DNA of 64,000 nucleotides from Rhodovibrionaceae bacterium (lineage in GTDB: Bacteria > Pseudomonadota > Alphaproteobacteria > Kiloniellales > DSM-21159). The notes beneath the pieces are model-generated. The model did no database searches. It had not been told where the DNA came from and worked only from the letters and a program-made list of their open reading frames with translations. The translations under genes and the position numbers were made by a program. Below are positions 52,680-61,972 of this stretch, one piece after another. Where the stretch lies: the NCBI GenBank assembly GCA_028279885.1, contig JANQMX010000037.1, forward strand, positions 1 through 64,000. Reading direction: 5' to 3'. How positions within the stretch are numbered: the stretch's first letter is position 1; each line of letters begins with the position of its first letter.

Positions 52680-52882
52680 GCCAGTCGCTCCAAGCCGCGG
52701 TTGCGGCAAGTCGTTCGAACGGATCGGTGCCGGATCTCATGTAATTGTCTAAAATTATCGATCTTTCTTTTGTTCAACGACACGTGAACGATCTCGTATT
52801 CGGGAGTAAAACGACCATTTACCGCTTCAGTGTTAATCATGTCTCCAACTCAAGTGGGACAAGCCTAGGGTAATCGGACGCG

Positions 52883-53548
52883 GTGCTTCCAGCTATCGGA
52901 TCCTATGACGCGAGCGGTCGGGCGGGTGCGCCGGGCATTGTGATCGCCACGCGTAAGCTGGGTGAGCCGCAGGACGGCCAGCAACGGGTCCAGCTGACGG
53001 TCCTGAGCCGCGCGCCGAAGGGCGACGCCAGCGCCGCCGGCGCCGTGTCTCAAGCGGCGGCACCGCTGACCGGCCTGCGGGCGTCGGGATTGCCGCAGCC
53101 TTTGCTGCAGCTGCAAGAGCAGCCGGCGGATGAGCCGCCACGCGGCAGGACGCAGGACGGCCCCTCCCTTGTCAGCGACCCGTTGGAGCTAAGTCCGGAA
53201 GAGCGGGCAGAGGTCGACCGCCTGCGCATCCGGGACCAGCAGGTTCGTCAGGAAGAACAGGCTCACGCCGCCAATGCCGGCGATCTGGCTGGGCCGATCA
53301 GCTATACCACCGTGACGGGCCCTGATGGCCGCAGCTATGCCGTTGGCGGCTCGGTCGGCATTCGGGCCCAAGTGGCGAGCGGGGATCCCGCGGAAGCCGA
53401 ACGCATCGGTGCGCGTCTGACGGCGGCCGCCCATGCCGCGGTGAATCCCTCGGCGCAGGACTTGTCCGTGGCGCGCCAGGGCTACGGTTTCGCTGAGGCC
53501 ATGACCAGCGAGCAGCGGCCTGGCGCCTGGCTCGATATCCGAACCTGA
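52883..53548 (+). CDS. SprA-related (putative metalloprotease CJM1_0395) family protein
   Basis: A 221-residue protein. The family core is clear: LELSPEERAEVDRLRIRDQQVRQEEQAHAANAGDLAGPISY, TTVTGPDGRSYAVGGSVGIRAQVASGDPAEAERI, then AVNPSAQDLSVARQGY. The EQAHAA motif is the putative zinc site (His in position of HExxH-like motifs). The N-terminal 75 residues are disordered and rich in alanine, glutamine and proline. Substrate and role are unknown. The start is GTG at 52883; the upstream 200 bp are AT-rich. Confidence 0.82.
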   Translation: MLPAIGSYDASGRAGAPGIVIATRKLGEPQDGQQRVQLTVLSRAPKGDASAAGAVSQAAAPLTGLRASGLPQPLLQLQEQPADEPPRGRTQDGPSLVSDPLELSPEERAEVDRLRIRDQQVRQEEQAHAANAGDLAGPISYTTVTGPDGRSYAVGGSVGIRAQVASGDPAEAERIGARLTAAAHAAVNPSAQDLSVARQGYGFAEAMTSEQRPGAWLDIRT

Positions 53549-53652
53549 CGGCCTTGCAGCCTCGCACGGCCCTCAGGCCTGAGAAAATCGCGCGAGTGTC
53601 CTGAGCCAAGCGGCGATAGTCTCCTCGGACGTCATAACGAACGAGGAACGCA

Positions 53653-54942
53653 ATGCTGGACCGGGTTTTGGCGGATGAGATCCTGGCCGCTATCGATGAG
53701 GGGTTCGACAAGCAAATCGATTTCACGCGACAGCTTGTTCGTTTTCCCTCCCTGCGCGGGCAGGAGCATACGGCCCAGGACTTTTTGTTCGATGCGATGC
53801 GTGAGCGCGGTCTTGCGATGGACCGCTGGGCCATCGACGTCGCTGACATCGAGCGTCATCCCGGCTTCTCTCCGGTCAAGGTCGATTACACAAATGCGAT
53901 CAACGTGGTTGGCACGCATCGCCCGAAGGAGACGACTGGGCGCTCGCTGATTCTCAACGGCCATGTCGATGTGGTGCCCGAGGGGCCTTACGACATGTGG
54001 TTGCATAATCCCTTCGACCCGCACATCGAGGGCGACTGGCTCTACGGCCGCGGAGCGGGCGATATGAAAGCCGGGCTTGTGGCCAATATCTTCGCGCTCG
54101 ATGCCTTGTATGCGCTCGGGCTGCAGCCGGCCGCCCGGGTTCATGTCCAGTCCGTTACCGAAGAGGAATGCACCGGCAACGGAGCCCTCTCGTGCCTGGT
54201 GCGCGGCTACCGGGCCGAGGCGGCAATCATTCCCGAGCCGGAAGACGACAAGCTGGTCCGGGCCAACGTCGGCGTGCTCTGGTTCCGCGTCCATGTGCGC
54301 GGAATGCCGGTCCACGTCCGCGAGGCGGGGGCGGGCGCCAATGCCATCGAAGCCTGCTTTCCCCTGGTCGCCGCCTTGCGGGCGCTGGAGGCCGAGTGGA
54401 ACGAGGCCAAGGCGGGCATGCGCTACTTCTCGGAAGAGGAGCACCCGATCAACTTCAACGTCGGTAAGATCGTCGGCGGCGACTGGGCCTCCTCGGTACC
54501 GGCCTGGTGCTCCTTCGATTGCCGCATGGCGATCTATCCCGGCTGGAACCCGGCCGAGAAGGCGCGCGAGATCGAAATGCATCTGCGGGCAGCGGCGGCC
54601 AAGATCCCCTTCCTCGCCAACAACCCACCGGAAGTCGAGTGGAACGGCTTCTTTGCCGAGGGTTACGTCTTGGAAGAAGGGTCAGAGGCCGAGCAGACCC
54701 TAGGACGGGCCCATGCCAAATCCTACGGCCAATCCTTGGAGAGTTTCGTCACGCCCGGCTATCTCGATGGCCGGGTCTTCGTGCTCTACGGCGACTGCCC
54801 CTGCCTGGTTTATGGGCCTTACTCGCAGAACATCCATGGCTTCGACGAGCGAGTCAGCCTCAGCTCTATCAAGCGCGTGACCGGTTCGATCGCGCTGTTC
54901 ATCGCCGAGTGGTGCGGTGTCGAGAAGCGCGCCGAGAGTTAG
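53653..54942 (+). CDS. M20 peptidase, ArgE/DapE-type deacylase
   Basis: A 429-residue zinc hydrolase. The metal and catalytic residues are in LNGHVDVVPEGPYDMW (His, Asp), GRGAGDMKAGL (bridging Asp) and VTEEECTGNGA (general base Glu and metal ligand Glu); the dimerisation domain begins near residue 200 and RYFSEEEHPINFNVGKIVGGDWASSVP lies within it. Likely substrates are N-acyl amino acids, such as acetylornithine, succinyl-diaminopimelate or related compounds. It is convergent with a glutamine-synthetase-like gene, and both fit amino-acid or polyamine nitrogen use. Confidence 0.88.
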   Translation: MLDRVLADEILAAIDEGFDKQIDFTRQLVRFPSLRGQEHTAQDFLFDAMRERGLAMDRWAIDVADIERHPGFSPVKVDYTNAINVVGTHRPKETTGRSLILNGHVDVVPEGPYDMWLHNPFDPHIEGDWLYGRGAGDMKAGLVANIFALDALYALGLQPAARVHVQSVTEEECTGNGALSCLVRGYRAEAAIIPEPEDDKLVRANVGVLWFRVHVRGMPVHVREAGAGANAIEACFPLVAALRALEAEWNEAKAGMRYFSEEEHPINFNVGKIVGGDWASSVPAWCSFDCRMAIYPGWNPAEKAREIEMHLRAAAAKIPFLANNPPEVEWNGFFAEGYVLEEGSEAEQTLGRAHAKSYGQSLESFVTPGYLDGRVFVLYGDCPCLVYGPYSQNIHGFDERVSLSSIKRVTGSIALFIAEWCGVEKRAES

Positions 54943-54950
54943 GCGTTCCG

Positions 54951-56321
54951 TCAGTCGGCCAGGAGGTACCAGGCGAACTCGTGCGGCGGTATCTCGGCCT
55001 CGAAGGCGTCGTACTCGGCTTCCTTGGTCGCGGCATAGAGCGCCGGGTAGTTGGCCCCGAAGTAGTCGGCATAGACAGCCGAGTCCCTAAGAACCTCCAG
55101 CGCGCGGCGGGGTCGGAACGGCAGGCCCGGGTCGGTCTCGGTGCAGGCGTTGCCTTCGAAAGGCGCGCCCGGGTCGAGGTACTCGACGAGGCCGTGGTGC
55201 ACGCCGGCCAGGAAGCTCGCCAGCACGAGGTAGGGGTTGGCATCGGCGCCGGCGACCCGGTGCTCGATGCGGCGCGACTCGTCCGGGCCAATCGGGATGC
55301 GCAAGGCGACCGATCGGTTCTCGAAGGCCCAGGAGCGCTGGGTCGGCACGAAGTAGTTGGGTACGAAGCGCCGGTAGGAGTTCACGTTGGGGGCCAGGAG
55401 CGCCATCGCTTCCGGCATCAGCTTCAGGACACCGCCGATGGCATGCTTCAGTCGCTCGCTGGCGGGCTCTCCGTTTTCGCCGGCGAAGACGTTGCGGCCG
55501 TTATCGTCGAGCAAGCTGAGATGCATGTGCATGCCGCTGCCCGCTTCTTCGGCGTAGGGCTTGGCCATGAAGGTTGCCTGCATGCCGTGCTTGCGGGCCA
55601 CGCCCTTCACCACCCGCTTGAACATGACGCAGTGGTCGGCGGCCAACAGCGGGTCAGCCACGTGCTTTAGGTTGATCTCGAACTGGCCCGGCGCGTACTC
55701 GGAGGAGATGGCTCCGCAGGACACCCCCTGGGCGGCACAGCCATCGGTGATGTCCTTCAGCAGTGTGCCGAAGTGGTCGACCTGGTCCATGCCGTAAACT
55801 TGGGTCGAGTTCTCCCGCTCGCCGGATAGGGGCGAAGCCGGTGGCAGCGGCCCGCCGCCCGCGGCGCGCTTCGTATCGATCAGATAGAACTCAAGCTCGA
55901 AGGCGACGCAGGGCGTCAGGCCAAGCGCGCGCAGCTTGTCGACTGTTCGGGCCAGGATGTGCCGCGGCTCGAAGGAGAGCGGCTCGCCGGGCCCGCGCTC
56001 GAAGGACAGCATGACCTGAGCTAGGCTTGGCTCGCCCCAAGGAACGGTCGTCAAGGTCTCAAGGATGGCCCGCGCAAAGCAGTCCGGGTCGCCGTCGCTG
56101 AAGCCATGCCCGAGCGGGTCGTGACTGGTGCCTTGGGTATCGAGCAGGAAAACCGAGGCGCAGAAAGCTGCCTCTCCCGCCATCAGCTTGGGCAAGTCGG
56201 AAACGGGCAAGCGCTTGCCGCGCACGACGCCGGACAGGTCGGCGAAGAAAGCGTCGACCATGGCAACGTCCGGATGGTCCCGCAGAAAGCGGGTAACCGG
56301 CTCGGGTAACGTCTCAGACAC
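54951..56321 (-). CDS. Glutamine synthetase family protein, PuuA/GlnA4-like
   Basis: A 456-residue ligase of the glutamine synthetase fold. Conserved blocks are GMDQVDHFGTLLKDITDGCAAQGV, FEINLKHVADPLLAADHCVMFKRVVKGVARKHGMQATFMAKPYAEEAGSGMHMHLSLLD and PNVNSYRRFVPNYFVPTQRSWAFENRSVALRIP. This is the gamma-glutamylpolyamine synthetase type, which joins glutamate to putrescine or related amines, rather than the housekeeping enzyme. The start is a GTG. The RidA gene lies 21 bp upstream in the same direction. Together with the Pot importer at 3-7 kb it suggests polyamine use as a nitrogen source. Confidence 0.87.
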   Translation of the reverse strand: MSETLPEPVTRFLRDHPDVAMVDAFFADLSGVVRGKRLPVSDLPKLMAGEAAFCASVFLLDTQGTSHDPLGHGFSDGDPDCFARAILETLTTVPWGEPSLAQVMLSFERGPGEPLSFEPRHILARTVDKLRALGLTPCVAFELEFYLIDTKRAAGGGPLPPASPLSGERENSTQVYGMDQVDHFGTLLKDITDGCAAQGVSCGAISSEYAPGQFEINLKHVADPLLAADHCVMFKRVVKGVARKHGMQATFMAKPYAEEAGSGMHMHLSLLDDNGRNVFAGENGEPASERLKHAIGGVLKLMPEAMALLAPNVNSYRRFVPNYFVPTQRSWAFENRSVALRIPIGPDESRRIEHRVAGADANPYLVLASFLAGVHHGLVEYLDPGAPFEGNACTETDPGLPFRPRRALEVLRDSAVYADYFGANYPALYAATKEAEYDAFEAEIPPHEFAWYLLAD

Positions 56322-56342
56322 GAGACACGCCGCTGAGGGCAG

Positions 56343-56810
56343 CTACTCGATCTCGGCGATGCAGTCGATCTCGACCGCGATGCCGGAGGGTAGGGAGCCG
56401 GCCGAGACGGCGGCGCGGGAGTGCTTGCCCTTGTCACCGAAGACCTCGACCATCAGGTCGGAGGCGCCGTTGATCACCTTGGGCTGATCGCCGAAGTCGG
56501 GCGTGGAGTTGACGAAGCCGCCCAGACGCACGACGCGCTTCACCCGGTCGAGATCGCCGCCGCAAGCCACCTTGAGCTGGGCAATGATATTGATGGCGCA
56601 AAGGCGGGCAGCCTTGTAGCCGTCGTCAAGCGAGATAGTGTCGCCGAGCTTGCCGACGTACTGCAGTTGGCCATTCTCGAGGGTTACCTGGCCGGAAACG
56701 AAAACCATGTTGCCGCTGACCACGTGGCCGACATAGTTGGCCACTGGTGCCGCCGCCTCGGGTATGGTGATGCCAAGCTCCGCCAAACGTGCATCGATCT
56801 GTCCCGCCAT
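56343..56810 (-). CDS. RidA (YjgF/YER057c) family protein
   Basis: A 155-residue member of the RidA group that removes reactive enamine or imine intermediates formed by amino-acid and PLP enzymes. The ATG at 56810 has AGGAG six bases upstream. Conserved parts are VSGNMVFVSGQVTLENGQLQ and LGGFVNSTPDFGDQPKVINGASDLMVEVFG; the usual arginine near the active site is in HSRAAVSAGSLPSGIAVEIDCIAEI. It lies 21 bp from the glutamine-synthetase-like gene, probably in one operon. Confidence 0.92.
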   Translation of the reverse strand: MAGQIDARLAELGITIPEAAAPVANYVGHVVSGNMVFVSGQVTLENGQLQYVGKLGDTISLDDGYKAARLCAINIIAQLKVACGGDLDRVKRVVRLGGFVNSTPDFGDQPKVINGASDLMVEVFGDKGKHSRAAVSAGSLPSGIAVEIDCIAEIE

Positions 56811-57003
56811 GGTTTCTCCTCGCCGCGCTGTCGTTTGTTGTGTCATGCCGAAAACGGGATCCTGAAACGGCTCCCCTCAGGCGATGGTTTACTAGCTGAC
56901 GCGGGCCGTGCAAGCCATAGTGGCGCGTCACTTCTGCGAAGTATTTTACACAAAGCAGGGATGCAGGCTTGTGGGGCGGTAGAGGCCGCTTAGATCTTTA
57001 GGA

Positions 57004-58434
57004 ATGGGACGAATGGGGATGTATCGCGCACTGCTTGTTGCTCTTTCGGCGGCTTTGACCCTGTCCTGGACGGGTGTTTCTCCCGCCCAGGAGCGGCTGG
57101 TTCCGGCCTCGGAAGAGCAGATGCTCCTCTCCTTCTCCCCGGTGGTGAAGCGGGCGGCGCCCGCCGTGGTCAATATCTTCACCAGCAAGGTGGTCGAGCG
57201 GCGGGTCTCACCGCTGTTCGACGATCCCTTCTTCAAACGCTTTTTCGGAGATCTTGGTCCGCAGCAGCAACGGCGGCAGCAGCAGAATTCCCTCGGCTCC
57301 GGCGTCATCGTCGATCCCAACGGCTTGGTCGTCACCAACCACCACGTCATCGAGGGCGCCGACGAAATCCGCGTGGTCTTGGCCGACCGGCGTGAGTTTG
57401 CAGCCGAGGTGGTTTTGACCGACGAGAGCACGGACCTCGCGGTGTTGCGCATCGACGACGACGACGGAGACAACTACGACCTGCCGCACATCCAGTTCCG
57501 CGACTCCGACAGCGTCGAGGTCGGCGATCTGGTGCTGGCGATCGGCAATCCCTTTGGCGTCGGCCAGACGGTGACAAACGGCATCGTCTCGGCCCTGTCG
57601 CGCACCCAGGTCGGCGTCTCGGATTTCAACTTCTTCATTCAAACCGATGCCGCGATCAATCCGGGCAATTCTGGCGGCGCCCTGGTCACCCTCGACGGCC
57701 GGCTGATCGGCATCAACACTGCCATCTTCTCGCGCTCGGGTGGCTCGATCGGTATCGGCTTCGCTGTGCCCTCAAACATGGTGCGCCTCGTTGTCGCCAG
57801 CGCCACGGCGGGAGGCAGTCGCCTGGTGCGCGCCTGGCCTGGGCTGGTCGGGCAGACGGTAACGCCCGATCTGGCCGAAGGCTTCGGTCTCGAGCTTCCC
57901 GGCGGCATCGCCGTCAACCAGGTCTACCCCGATGGGCCTGCCGACCGCGCCGGTCTCCGGCCCGGCGACATCATTGTCGCCGTGGACGGATTGGGAGTCG
58001 CCGATCTGGACTCATTTCGCTATCGCATCGGAACGCGCATGTTGGATGGCAATGCCCGGTTGGCCGTGCTGCGGCGGGGGCGCGAGCTGGAAGTCGCTCT
58101 GCCGCTTGAGCGTGCCCCAGAGCTGCCTCCGCGCGACGAGACCCGGCTCGACGGTCGCCAGCCGCTTGCCGGATCGGTGGTGGCTAACCTATCCCCGGCA
58201 CTGGCCGAAGAGATCGGACTGGAGCGCTGGAGCGGCGTGATCGTCGTGCATGTCGTGCGTCGCGGCGTCGCGCGGCGGCTTGGTTTCCGCCCTGGAGACA
58301 TCATCCGCAGCATCGAAGGCGAAAGAGTGCAGAGCGTCGATCATCTCGTCGAGCTTGTTCGTGGGCCGCGGGACCGCTGGCGCATCGTTTTGGAGCGGGG
58401 CGGCCGCAGTCTCAGTGTTGAGGTGCCGGGCTAA
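57004..58434 (+). CDS. Do/DegP-like periplasmic serine protease
   Basis: A 476-residue trypsin-like protease with two PDZ domains. The signal sequence ends near SPAQ-ERL. The catalytic triad is His114 (VTNHHVIEG), Asp144 (STDLAVLRI) and Ser223 (INPGNSGGAL). The PDZ domains lie at about 275-360 and 385-475 (GPADRAGLRPGDIIVAVDG, then RRGVARRLGFRPGDIIRSIEG). These proteases degrade misfolded envelope proteins and act as chaperones. The start codon is uncertain (57004, 57013 or 57019); all give the same mature protein. The gene is convergent with a GT-C gene and just 3 bp away. Confidence 0.9.
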   Translation: MGRMGMYRALLVALSAALTLSWTGVSPAQERLVPASEEQMLLSFSPVVKRAAPAVVNIFTSKVVERRVSPLFDDPFFKRFFGDLGPQQQRRQQQNSLGSGVIVDPNGLVVTNHHVIEGADEIRVVLADRREFAAEVVLTDESTDLAVLRIDDDDGDNYDLPHIQFRDSDSVEVGDLVLAIGNPFGVGQTVTNGIVSALSRTQVGVSDFNFFIQTDAAINPGNSGGALVTLDGRLIGINTAIFSRSGGSIGIGFAVPSNMVRLVVASATAGGSRLVRAWPGLVGQTVTPDLAEGFGLELPGGIAVNQVYPDGPADRAGLRPGDIIVAVDGLGVADLDSFRYRIGTRMLDGNARLAVLRRGRELEVALPLERAPELPPRDETRLDGRQPLAGSVVANLSPALAEEIGLERWSGVIVVHVVRRGVARRLGFRPGDIIRSIEGERVQSVDHLVELVRGPRDRWRIVLERGGRSLSVEVPG

Positions 58435-58437
58435 GGC

Positions 58438-60294
58438 TCAGTCAACAACACGCTCGAGAGTGGCCGGGTAGGGCTTGGCATTTGACTCATCGGTCGCGGC
58501 TTCGGTGCCAATGCGATAGACGCGCAGGCCGTTGCCGCCCAGGTTCGGCACCGGCTCAAGCCACGCGGGCGTGTCGCGGCGCAACAGGCGGACCATGATG
58601 TTGTCCTCGCCCTGAGCGCTGTAGAGGTTGCTTTCCGGCAGGTCCTCACAGAACAGCACGTAGTCTGCACCCGACTGAGTGGCCAGCCCCTGCGCAACGG
58701 CCTCGTCGCCGCTGGTGAAGAACTGCATGGTCATCAACAGCCCGTCCGTATTGCGGTGGTAGGGGGCGGCAAAGACTTCGTGCGGCGTGAAGAACAGCAA
58801 TTCCGGTCCAACATCGGTGAAGCCGAGGATTCGCGCCTTAGGCAGAGCGGCCAAGGCTGCAAGGGAGTGCGGCAGGCCACATTGCGCCGACGCCGTGCGG
58901 TCCAGCCCCCGCTCCTCCGGCCTGTCCACTAGGCTGCTGGCGGGAATCGTGACGGCCAGAGGGTTTAGCAGAGCAAGGATTGCGACGGTCGGCGCCAGGC
59001 GCACGACCGGCATCGAGAGTTTCGGCGCACGCGCCATCAGCTCACTCGCCAGCATGGCCACCGGAAAGACGGCGAAGGCTTGGGCAAAGCTGCCGAAACG
59101 GATCTGGGACAAGCTGACGAGAAAGGCGACGAGCAGGAACAGGGACAGTGGCACCGATCGCTCTGGCGCGCCGAGGCGTTTCATGACGGCCAGCGCCAGA
59201 AGGCTGGCGAACGCGATGAGGGGATAGGTATAGGCTGACACCAGCCTGTCGGGCTGCTGCAGCAGGTCGGCGATGCCCTTGGCTTCCGAGATGTTGCCGA
59301 GCCAAAGGTCCCGTAGCAGCGGGTCGACCTCGGAGTAGGGCCCGGCAATGCAGTGCGGCACCAGCGCCGCGAAGAGACCGGCGGCGCCGGCAGCCAAGAT
59401 GCCGCCGCCGGCGATGCGCGTCGGGGGCGAGCCGAAGGCCGGTTGCAACAGCCAGAGCAGCCCCCAGAGGCCGGCGATCAACGCCAGCAGAGCGATATAG
59501 GTTCCGGACAGCGTATCGCAGTTGGTCGCCGTGATGCTGCCCGGCGGTGAGAGCACCCCGGCGATGAACAGAGCGGATGCGACCGATGTGACAGCGAAGA
59601 CGCCGCCGGCCTTGAGAGCGCCCGGCCGGCCGAGGGCCCAGAGCAGGCCGTAGCTGGCATTGGCCGCGATCAGGATCGGCAAGGCCTCCAGCCCGATAGA
59701 CATGGAAAGGGTGGCGATGGCGCCCGCTGCCAGCGCCATGCTGCCGCGGCGACGATCGCTACTGTCTTGCCCGAGAGAGAGCAGGACGCACAGCAGTACA
59801 CCGAGGGACAGGATGATCTGCAGGCTGTGATGATCGATGCGGCCGGGCACGAACTGCATGATGGTGTAGAGCCCGAAGAGCGCATAAAGCACGCAGAGAT
59901 TGCTGAGCTGGCGGGTGCCGAAGAGCAGGCCGATGCGGGTGATCAGCACGAAAAAGGCAAGCAGGTAGAGCCCGGCGACGACGACCAGGGCGACTTGGGT
60001 GGCTGCCTCCCGCCCGAGCAAGCCTTCACTGGCCGCGATCACCAGGGCCAACGGCAGGTCCGGCAGCCGTGACCAGTGCATGGCCAAGCCGTCCGGTGGC
60101 GCGAGACGGTACTGTGTCAGGTCGTGCCAGCTCTGGCCGTCGAGGAAATCGTAGACCTGAACCAGGCGAACGTAGTCGTCGTTGAGTAGATTGAGCTCAA
60201 CGACGTTGCCGTAGCCGAACGACAGCATGGCCGCGAAGCAGAGCAGCCAAGCAACGCCGGCCACGGCAAGAGGGTTCGCTTCCTGATCTTGCAT
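58438..60294 (-). CDS. STT3-like/GT-C membrane glycosyltransferase
   Basis: A 618-residue membrane protein with about twelve hydrophobic segments. The first periplasmic loop has the acidic pair LNDDYVRLVQVYDFLDGQSWHD, typical of GT-C metal/lipid-binding loops. VPGRIDHHSLQII resembles the DHH motif of oligosaccharyltransferase STT3. A large non-membrane C-terminal domain of about 150 residues follows. It probably moves a sugar from a polyprenyl donor to a lipid, glycan or protein. The ATG ending at 60294 was chosen over 60372 because the longer N-terminus is basic and unrelated. It is divergent from a GT2/GtrA pair. Confidence 0.75.
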   Translation of the reverse strand: MQDQEANPLAVAGVAWLLCFAAMLSFGYGNVVELNLLNDDYVRLVQVYDFLDGQSWHDLTQYRLAPPDGLAMHWSRLPDLPLALVIAASEGLLGREAATQVALVVVAGLYLLAFFVLITRIGLLFGTRQLSNLCVLYALFGLYTIMQFVPGRIDHHSLQIILSLGVLLCVLLSLGQDSSDRRRGSMALAAGAIATLSMSIGLEALPILIAANASYGLLWALGRPGALKAGGVFAVTSVASALFIAGVLSPPGSITATNCDTLSGTYIALLALIAGLWGLLWLLQPAFGSPPTRIAGGGILAAGAAGLFAALVPHCIAGPYSEVDPLLRDLWLGNISEAKGIADLLQQPDRLVSAYTYPLIAFASLLALAVMKRLGAPERSVPLSLFLLVAFLVSLSQIRFGSFAQAFAVFPVAMLASELMARAPKLSMPVVRLAPTVAILALLNPLAVTIPASSLVDRPEERGLDRTASAQCGLPHSLAALAALPKARILGFTDVGPELLFFTPHEVFAAPYHRNTDGLLMTMQFFTSGDEAVAQGLATQSGADYVLFCEDLPESNLYSAQGEDNIMVRLLRRDTPAWLEPVPNLGGNGLRVYRIGTEAATDESNAKPYPATLERVVD

Positions 60295-60462
60295 CGTCTT
60301 GCCGGCTCGACAGACTCGATTGCTCTGTGGACAAGTGACAAACTTAGGGCGCAAGCGGAAGTTGAGCCGCACTGCGCCCTTCCAATGATCGCGGTGTGAA
60401 TGATCGGGGCTGCCGCTTGAAGAAGCGTTAACGAAGCGATGGGGATTGGGCAGGTATAACAG

Positions 60463-61524
60463 GTGTCGGCTAGAAGCTCTCAGGCGAGGATTCTCGAAGT
60501 GTTTCGCCCAGCAACCCTGTTACGCACGGTGGGCCATCGTGTTGCCTTCATCATCCCGTGCTACAACGAGGAAGCAACGATCGCGGACGTGATTGCCGAG
60601 GCTAAGGGCAGGCTGCCGACCGCCGAGGTCTACGTCTACGACAACAACTCCAGCGATCGTACGAAGGAGCGTGCCCGCGCGGCCGGCGCCATAGTCCGCG
60701 AGGAACCGCTGCAGGGCAAAGGCAACGTGGTCCGCCGCATGTTCGCCGATGTCGAGGCCGACGTCTTTGTCATGGTCGACGGCGACGATACCTACGATTT
60801 GAGCCAAGTCGACCTGCACGTTGCGCAGCTTATCGAAGAAAACCTCGACATGCTGGTCGGCGTGCGCCGGCATGAGGATGCCGCTTCCGAGCGCCGCGGG
60901 CACCAGCTCGGCAACCGCCTCTTCAACGTTGTCGTGCGCTCACTGTTCGGCAAAGGCTTCACCGACATCTTCTCCGGCTACCGCATCTTCTCGCGGCGCT
61001 TCGTCAAGTCCTTCCCCGCCGTCTCGGGCGGTTTCGAGATAGAGACCGAGCTCAGCATCCACGCCTTGCAACTCCGCTTGCCGGTGCGGGAACAGGATGT
61101 TCCCTACCGTCTCCGCCCCCAAGGCTCGACCAGCAAGCTGCGCACATTCCGCGACGGGGGGCGCATCCTCTGGATGATCTTCCTGCTGCTCAAGGAGGTG
61201 CGGCCACTGTCGCTGTTCGGCGCGGTGGGCACGGGCTGTGCCCTGCTGTCGCTCGGCCTCATCTATCCTGTTTTGATCGAGTACTTCGAGACTGGGCTGG
61301 TACCGCGCTTTCCGACCGCGATCCTGTCCATGGGTTTGATGCTGTTGTCCTTCTTCAGCTTCGCCTGTGGCTTTATCCTCGATGGCGTCACCCGCGGCCG
61401 CAGCGAGGTTAAGCGCGTGCTCTATCTCGCCAGTGGCCTGCCGCTTGCGATGGAGCCTGCCGAAGCGCTGCCGGTCGCTCCTGCCGCCGAGGCCCAACGG
61501 GACGCGCAGCCATGGACCGGTTGA
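60463..61524 (+). CDS. Family 2 glycosyltransferase, DPM1/GtrB type
   Basis: A 353-residue enzyme. The GT-A part begins VAFIIPCYNEEATIADVIAEAKG and has the DxD-type motif VMVDGDDTYDLSQVDLHVAQL; SGYRIFSRRFVKSFP and GGFEIETELSIHALQL are the family acceptor segments. Two transmembrane helices follow (about residues 250-275 and 285-310). It should load a sugar onto a polyprenyl phosphate at the membrane. The start is GTG at 60463, with AGGT about 12 bases upstream. It overlaps the GtrA gene by 13 bp. Confidence 0.88.
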   Translation: MSARSSQARILEVFRPATLLRTVGHRVAFIIPCYNEEATIADVIAEAKGRLPTAEVYVYDNNSSDRTKERARAAGAIVREEPLQGKGNVVRRMFADVEADVFVMVDGDDTYDLSQVDLHVAQLIEENLDMLVGVRRHEDAASERRGHQLGNRLFNVVVRSLFGKGFTDIFSGYRIFSRRFVKSFPAVSGGFEIETELSIHALQLRLPVREQDVPYRLRPQGSTSKLRTFRDGGRILWMIFLLLKEVRPLSLFGAVGTGCALLSLGLIYPVLIEYFETGLVPRFPTAILSMGLMLLSFFSFACGFILDGVTRGRSEVKRVLYLASGLPLAMEPAEALPVAPAAEAQRDAQPWTG

Positions 61525-61931
61525 GCCACTACCTCTTGGCTTCGCGCTTCTCGCGCTTCGCGCTGGTCGGTGCCAGCGGTTTCGTCATCGATGCTTTGGT
61601 TCTGCTGGCCGGTTTGGCCGCTGGGCTCGACCCTTTCACCGCACGCCTCATCGCCGTGTTTGCCGCCATGTCCTACACTTGGCTGCTCAATCGGAGCTTC
61701 ACCTTCGGCGCCTCGCCCGGCCATCCGCTGCGCGAGTGGCTGCGCTACATGGCGGCGAACGGGGCAGGGGCTGCCGTGAACTACGGCATCTATTCCCTGC
61801 TGTTGCTGCTCTTCGCTCCGACCTTGACGCCGCTGATTGCGCTTTGCATCGCGTCGGTGCTGGCCATGCTGGTGAACTATTGGTCCAACGGCCGCTTCGT
61901 GTTCACCGGCGCCCGGCATTCAGAGTCCTAG
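61512..61931 (+). CDS. GtrA-family membrane protein (lipid-linked sugar flippase)
   Basis: A 139-residue protein with four hydrophobic segments. FALVGASGFVIDALVLLAGLAAGL and AMSYTWLLNRSFTFGASPGHP are the typical GtrA halves, with LVNYWSNGRFVFTGAR at the end. GtrA proteins flip bactoprenyl-linked sugars across the inner membrane. It overlaps the GT2 gene by 13 bp in a different frame, an arrangement seen in gtrA/gtrB pairs. Confidence 0.9.
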   Translation: MDRLSHYLLASRFSRFALVGASGFVIDALVLLAGLAAGLDPFTARLIAVFAAMSYTWLLNRSFTFGASPGHPLREWLRYMAANGAGAAVNYGIYSLLLLLFAPTLTPLIALCIASVLAMLVNYWSNGRFVFTGARHSES

Positions 61932-61972
61932 CAGTTCTGGATCTCCTTGGGCGGTAAGCCCATAACTCCATC

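Noticed and set aside
54507..55670. 387-codon plus-strand frame over the M20 and glutamine synthetase genes
   Set aside because: It overlaps two strongly supported genes and has no recognisable motif.
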